A stretch of DNA of 64,000 bases from Mesorhizobium sp. WSM4311 (lineage in GTDB: Bacteria; Pseudomonadota; Alphaproteobacteria; Rhizobiales; Rhizobiaceae). Below, piece after piece: positions 62,255-64,000 of this stretch (positions within the stretch are counted from its first letter, which is position 1; the number at the start of each line of letters is the position of its first letter). Below the pieces are notes generated by a model. The model searched no databases and was not told the DNA's origin. It worked only from the letters and a program-made list of their open reading frames with translations. A program made the translations under genes and the position numbers. The stretch is from assembly GCF_002295115.1 (NCBI RefSeq), contig NZ_NSFV01000001.1, forward strand, positions 310,001-374,000. The letters are read 5' to 3'.

Positions 62255-64000
62255 ATGCCGGTTCGCATGCACGCCATGTTCAGAACGCGAGAATCGCAAC
62301 ATCTGATGCGCGTTGTTGCATCTATCCTAGTGATGCTGGCGGTAGCGTTTCCCTCACCGCAGGCGCAAGCCCAGACGCCGGGCCAAGCCAGCCAGCAGGG
62401 GGCGGCTGACACCGAAGTGGCGCTGAAAGCCCGCATTGACGCGGCCTACAAGCTGATGATGGACGCAGGACGCTTCGATGAAGGTTATGCGCAATTGCGC
62501 GCAACGCTGCTCGATGCCGCCAGAAGCGACCTTTACGACTTCACCGTGGAGAGCTACTCGAACGCCGGCGCGACTTTCCTCAACAACCAGATCCTCGACT
62601 ACGCCGAAGAGATTTTTGCCGAAGGCCTGAAAACCCGGGCGATGCAGCAGGATGTCGAGAAGCGCGGCGACTTTTATCTCAATTACGCAATGCTGAAGCA
62701 GGCCGAGAAGGACTATCAGGGCTTCGTTTCCATGTGCGCGACAGCCACCAATCTATACGCCCAATACCACGGCAAGGAATCCCAGGAGCTCCTGTTTGCC
62801 AACGATGTGTTGGCCACTGGGGTCGCCGCATTCGGTCAAATCGCGTCGGCGATCAATATCGAACAGCGTAATCTGAAGTTGGCGGCGCAGGTAGCCGGTA
62901 CCGATGATCGTTTCATCTGGAAGCTGCAGAACAATCTGGCTGACATGCTGCGCCAGATGGGGGCTCCGACACGCGCCTTGCAATACGATCTGGCCGTGCT
63001 GGAGAAGCGGATCGGCTACTACGGCTCGGATCACTTCAACGTTTTGGTCAGCGCCAATAACACGGCACAGGACTATCTGGACCTTGGCAAATACGACGAG
63101 GCCTTGCGCTACTTCCAGCAGGATCGAGACATTGCCGTCGTTCTCAAGCAGGAAGGCAATCTGGTCGAACAGGCCGATGCCTGGCTGCTCTATACCAGGG
63201 CGCTCTCTAGCGCGCAGCCGCTCGATCAGCCGACGCTGGCAAGGCTGCAACAACTGACCACCGACCCGAACTATCCCGAAATACTGGCAATCAAGATCGC
63301 CAACCTGCTCGCCGCGCATTTCGTCGCAGTGGGCGACAGGGAAAACGGCATGGGCCAGCTTGAGCGAGCCCAAAGCATCGCCGAAGCGACGTACGGGGTG
63401 GTGCACCCGCTGACCTTTGCCGCGCGGCAGGCCATCGCAAATCTCAAGGCGAAGACGAACCCGGAGAAGGCGGCTGCCGATTTCGCGGCTCTCGACGAAG
63501 ACATGCTGCGTTGGAATTGGTTCCAGGTGAGCACGGCTGGCAATCCAATCGTGGCCGAGGCCAGCCGCGCCCTCGCCGATGACATGCTGTACGACTATGC
63601 GCGCCTCGCAAAAGACAATGCATCGGCGGTGCCGGCGTTTGCCGAAGCCGTGCGCCGCTGGCCGACGCTTGAAAACGAGAAACGCGATCTGTTGCGCAGA
63701 CTGTCCCGCTTGATCGATCCGAACGATACGGAGACGCGGTATTTGATCCAGGCCGGGATCCGGATGTCCCTGGCCTATCAGGAGGCGGCCTCCAGCGGTG
63801 ACAGTTCCGACGATCCTGGGGCAGTGCAGCCGGAGCAGGTTGAAGCGGCATACCAAAAGGCCACGGCCAGAGTCATGGCCAAATACAGTTTCAGCCAGGG
63901 CGTGGTGGACAAGCCGCTGCCGTCGGCCGGCGCCCTGCTGAAGCCAAACGAGGCGCTGATCGACTACTTCATCACCCGCAAGTGGCGGGCGGATCGGGAG
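62255..64000 (+). CDS. TPR-repeat secreted protein, probably CHAT-domain type, truncated
   Basis: The open frame runs off the window without a stop (at least 582 residues). It has a signal peptide ending near AQAQA (MRVVASILVMLAVAFPSPQAQAQ) and a long helical region with TPR-type segments such as RALQYDLAVLEKRIGYYGSDHFNVL and YLDLGKYDEALRYF. The last visible segment, ALLKPNEALIDYFITRKW, resembles the beginning of a CHAT (caspase-like) peptidase domain, but the catalytic His and Cys lie beyond the edge. Start ATG 62255 is one of four in-frame choices. Confidence 0.75.
   Translation, partial: MPVRMHAMFRTRESQHLMRVVASILVMLAVAFPSPQAQAQTPGQASQQGAADTEVALKARIDAAYKLMMDAGRFDEGYAQLRATLLDAARSDLYDFTVESYSNAGATFLNNQILDYAEEIFAEGLKTRAMQQDVEKRGDFYLNYAMLKQAEKDYQGFVSMCATATNLYAQYHGKESQELLFANDVLATGVAAFGQIASAINIEQRNLKLAAQVAGTDDRFIWKLQNNLADMLRQMGAPTRALQYDLAVLEKRIGYYGSDHFNVLVSANNTAQDYLDLGKYDEALRYFQQDRDIAVVLKQEGNLVEQADAWLLYTRALSSAQPLDQPTLARLQQLTTDPNYPEILAIKIANLLAAHFVAVGDRENGMGQLERAQSIAEATYGVVHPLTFAARQAIANLKAKTNPEKAAADFAALDEDMLRWNWFQVSTAGNPIVAEASRALADDMLYDYARLAKDNASAVPAFAEAVRRWPTLENEKRDLLRRLSRLIDPNDTETRYLIQAGIRMSLAYQEAASSGDSSDDPGAVQPEQVEAAYQKATARVMAKYSFSQGVVDKPLPSAGALLKPNEALIDYFITRKWRADRE

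Overview
The window reads as a chromosomal segment of a rhizobial alphaproteobacterium, most likely Mesorhizobium or a close relative. This is an inference from high GC (about 60-65% in lines counted by hand), alphaproteobacterial families (SspB, DUF4169, DUF2853, a permuted two-piece tmRNA whose tag reads ANDNYAEARLAA), DUF4424, the aerobic cobalamin gene cobF, and a palindromic intergenic element of a kind I associate with Mesorhizobium. There is no phage, plasmid backbone, insertion sequence or CRISPR array. The content is mostly housekeeping with short accessory insertions.

Layout. 1-6.5 kb: a truncated dienelactone hydrolase, an Lrp regulator divergent from an RhtA-like exporter, a hotdog thioesterase, a GlcD/Dld-type FAD dehydrogenase, a low-GC orphan Imm26-like gene, a basic small protein and a Dyp peroxidase. 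6.6-18.2 kb: a giant AsmA protein, an ECF sigma factor with a SnoaL tail and small partner, a MarR/ClC pair, a DUF4169/RHH/SspB group, a TetR/Bcr-type pump pair and a small ATPase. 18.3-18.6 kb: ssrA on the minus strand. 18.8-26.2 kb: DUF2853, thyA, a molybdate module (mop, modABC, an HTH-only ModE), cobF, DUF4424 and folA. 26.4-33.8 kb: hflK-hflC-DUF2065, degP, serB-GNAT, miaA and a membrane GGDEF protein. 33.9-43.4 kb: a HerA/DUF87 ATPase, an XRE-cupin regulator, a LysR-tmpA-tmpB phosphonate module, a PcfJ-family protein and a SnoaL-flavin monooxygenase fusion. 43.7-46.4 kb: ilvIH behind a branched-chain-rich leader peptide and intrinsic terminator. 46.4-56.3 kb: a LysE exporter, an RND pump, a cobalt-type nitrile hydratase operon, a RecD-like helicase, a STAS protein and pdxJ. 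56.4-64 kb: kup, a reductase pseudogene that has lost its catalytic tyrosine, a qorB/qorR-like pair, an FAD monooxygenase and the start of a TPR (possibly CHAT) protein cut by the window edge.

How genes work together. Several divergent regulator/effector pairs have a clear palindrome in the shared promoter (MarR-ClC, TetR-Bcr, HxlR-QorB, LysR-TmpA). The molybdate genes split sensing over an HTH-only ModE and a separate Mop protein. TmpA and TmpB overlap by 4 bp and should together convert 2-(trimethylamino)ethylphosphonate to glycine betaine and phosphate. HflKC and the adjacent Do protease form a membrane and envelope quality-control block. I saw no convincing new multi-gene defence system. 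The best candidates for new biology are the ilv attenuator, the chromosomal LysR-TmpAB module, the orphan Imm26-like gene and the TPR protein at the right edge.
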